From Verrucomicrobiia bacterium (lineage in GTDB: Bacteria > Verrucomicrobiota > Verrucomicrobiia > Limisphaerales > CAIMTB01), in assembly GCA_019634625.1 (NCBI GenBank), contig JAHCBA010000007.1, positions 124,001-188,000 on the forward strand: a stretch of DNA of 64,000 nucleotides, read 5' to 3'. Shown here in pieces: positions 62,847 through 64,000 of this stretch. The first letter of the stretch is position 1, and each line of letters begins with the position of its first letter. The notes beneath the pieces are model-generated. The model was not told where the DNA came from. It worked only from the letters and a program-made list of their open reading frames with translations, and did no database searches. The position numbers were made by a program, and so were the translations under genes.

Positions 62847-62873
62847 GCCGCCGCGCGATGAACGCGCGGCGGC
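62847..62873 (-). terminator. 11-bp GC-rich hairpin downstream of the PKD gene
   Basis: GCCGCCGCGCG, loop ATGAA, CGCGCGGCGGC: a perfect stem about 95 bp after the stop of the minus-strand PKD gene. In the minus direction no T-run follows, so factor-independent termination is uncertain. On the plus strand it is followed by CCTTTCTC. Confidence 0.4.
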
Positions 62874-62968
62874 CCTTTCTCGCCAGCCGTAGGAGACGAG
62901 GTGACGAGGCTCTGACTTTTCATTTCCTCGCTGCGCGACTTCACGTTGGCGCATGAGCTGGAGCTTCC

Positions 62969-64000
62969 TCACGGCTTGTGAACCACGATGCTGCCGCCGC
63001 CCAGCGCTGTGTTGGCGTCGGCGGTGTCGGAATCGCCGGGTTGGTTGTCGTAGATCACCCCGCCACCAGACTTGCTGGTGATCTTGATGCGGAACTTGTC
63101 CGTGCCACCGCCGTCGTTGGCCTGGCCGTCGGTGGCGGTGAGCTGGAAGGCGTAATCGCCCACGCCGTTGATCTTGCCGCTGCCCTTGAACTTGGCCTTG
63201 GCTCCGGCGACCACCAGCCAGTCGTAGCTCGTGCTCTTGAAGTTCAGGTTGCCCGCCTTGAACTGGAACTCCGTGTTGCCGGTCGGGACGTTGGCACCCT
63301 GCTGGTATTTGGCGACAAAACCGAAGTTGGCCTTGCCGGTGAGGGCGGGGTTGGCGGCGTAGGCGCCGGCCGGGGAGGTGATCCACCCGCCGCCGGTCAC
63401 GAATCCGCCCTCGGGATCGTAGATCACCACGAACTCATGCACGGCGATGTCCACGTCGCCACACGCGTTCTCGGCGGTGACGGTGACGCGATAGACGCCG
63501 GGGCTGGCGTAGATGTGGCTGGCGGCGACGGTCGTGGCGCTGGCGTCCAGGCCGGGGTCGAGCGTGCCGTCACCCCAGGCGAAGGAGCAGATGCGGCCGA
63601 AGCCGTTGTCGGCGGCGAAGTGCGCGGTCACGGTGGCCGCTGTGCCCAGCGCAAGCGGCGCGGCCGGAGCCGTCAGGCTGGCGACCGCCAGCGGCTCGCA
63701 ACCGTCGTCACAGGCCAGGGCCAGGCTGTAGGCGTTGCCCCCGATGCTAAAGGACGACGGCGTGAACTCACCAGCCGCCGACAACGTGAGGTAGATCGTA
63801 TCGGAGGTCGGCGCGATGTCGCCGGGCGTCACGGTGATCCAATAGCCGTAGTTACTTGAGGCGTAGTAACCTCCGATGAGCGGATACGTGGCTACATCGT
63901 TGACCGGGATTGTCACGGACTGTCCCGGCGCAAAGCCGGGAAGGTAAGGAGGCAGGACGAGGTTGCTTCCGGGAACAGGAGCATTGGCGGCATCCCGGAT
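62969..64000 (-). CDS. PKD-domain exported protein (N-terminal part beyond window)
   Basis: At least 343 residues, open to the window edge (a GTG at 63916 is inside the frame and need not be the start). A beta-rich segment (PVNDVATYPLIGGYYASSNY, TIYLTLSAAGEF) precedes a PKD domain (about 110-190, AHFAADNGFGRICSFAWGDG) with the VYRVTVTAEN tail. The C-terminal domain starts GGFVTGGGWITSPAGAY and continues KANFGFVAKYQQGANVPTGN, the post-COAP-1-type module common in surface repeat proteins. It is probably anchored or secreted; no sorting signal is seen at the end (GGGSIVVHKP). Confidence 0.85.
   Translation of the reverse strand: MRDAANAPVPGSNLVLPPYLPGFAPGQSVTIPVNDVATYPLIGGYYASSNYGYWITVTPGDIAPTSDTIYLTLSAAGEFTPSSFSIGGNAYSLALACDDGCEPLAVASLTAPAAPLALGTAATVTAHFAADNGFGRICSFAWGDGTLDPGLDASATTVAASHIYASPGVYRVTVTAENACGDVDIAVHEFVVIYDPEGGFVTGGGWITSPAGAYAANPALTGKANFGFVAKYQQGANVPTGNTEFQFKAGNLNFKSTSYDWLVVAGAKAKFKGSGKINGVGDYAFQLTATDGQANDGGGTDKFRIKITSKSGGGVIYDNQPGDSDTADANTALGGGSIVVHKP

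Noticed and set aside
54980-62944. Earlier in-frame start for the RHS gene at 62944
   Set aside because: The extra 125 residues are translated repeat sequence; the signal peptide starts properly only after the ATG at 62569.

Overview
The window is GC-rich DNA, most likely from a Verrucomicrobiota bacterium (Pedosphaera/Limisphaera-like; Planctomycetota is the main alternative). This is an inference from the mix of content: secreted GH43 and GH127 arabinose-releasing enzymes, a PEP-CTERM protein, very large FN3/CARDB/Calx-beta and RHS/FG-GAP surface proteins, a propeller/multihaem cytochrome pair, and dispersed short intergenic repeats. I saw no rRNA, tRNA, CRISPR array, phage structural gene or transposase.

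Layout. 1-2.5 kb (minus): a gamma-glutamyltransferase cut by the window edge and a GH43 glycosidase. 2.7-13.5 kb (plus): a membrane zinc-ribbon protein, a SirB1-like protein, then a tight operon of ABC ATPase, permease, GldG-like protein, DUF4340 protein and a giant AsmA-like protein, probably an envelope export or assembly system. 13.6-15.1 kb (minus): a radical SAM protein. 15.4-21.4 kb (plus): purS-purQ, a ketoacyl-ACP synthase, small envelope proteins, a DUF4380 protein and an EEP-family phosphatase/nuclease. 21.4-24.7 kb: decayed gene pieces (Vsr, ApbE, GH43) around an intact GH127 gene. 25.2-31.4 kb (plus): a truncated UPF0316 fragment, then an NLR-like CHAT / NB-ARC-type ATPase / TPR protein translationally coupled to a metallophosphoesterase. 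This pair is the best candidate for an undescribed conflict or signalling system. 31.5-43.3 kb (minus): a PEP-CTERM protein, a 3,251-residue adhesin-like protein and a glycine-rich partner. 44-48.7 kb: a toxin-antitoxin island (AbrB-Doc, Xre-RES, RHH-PIN, a DUF4143 ATPase) with decayed duplicates and three copies of one repeat. 49-54.9 kb (minus): a propeller and c-type cytochrome pair, a decayed metallopeptidase and two lipoproteins. 55-64 kb (minus): a 2,529-residue FG-GAP/RHS protein and a PKD-domain protein cut by the window edge.

Several non-coding element families are scattered between genes: a roughly 165-bp element with imperfect terminal inverted repeats (seven full or partial copies), TTCAG-type heptamer tracts, a TCGG-rich element tied to the toxin-antitoxin island, and a 62-bp perfect palindrome. 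The plus-strand genes from 5 to 20 kb have strikingly C-rich coding strands, whereas the 25-31 kb NLR-like operon does not, which is consistent with separate acquisition of that operon.
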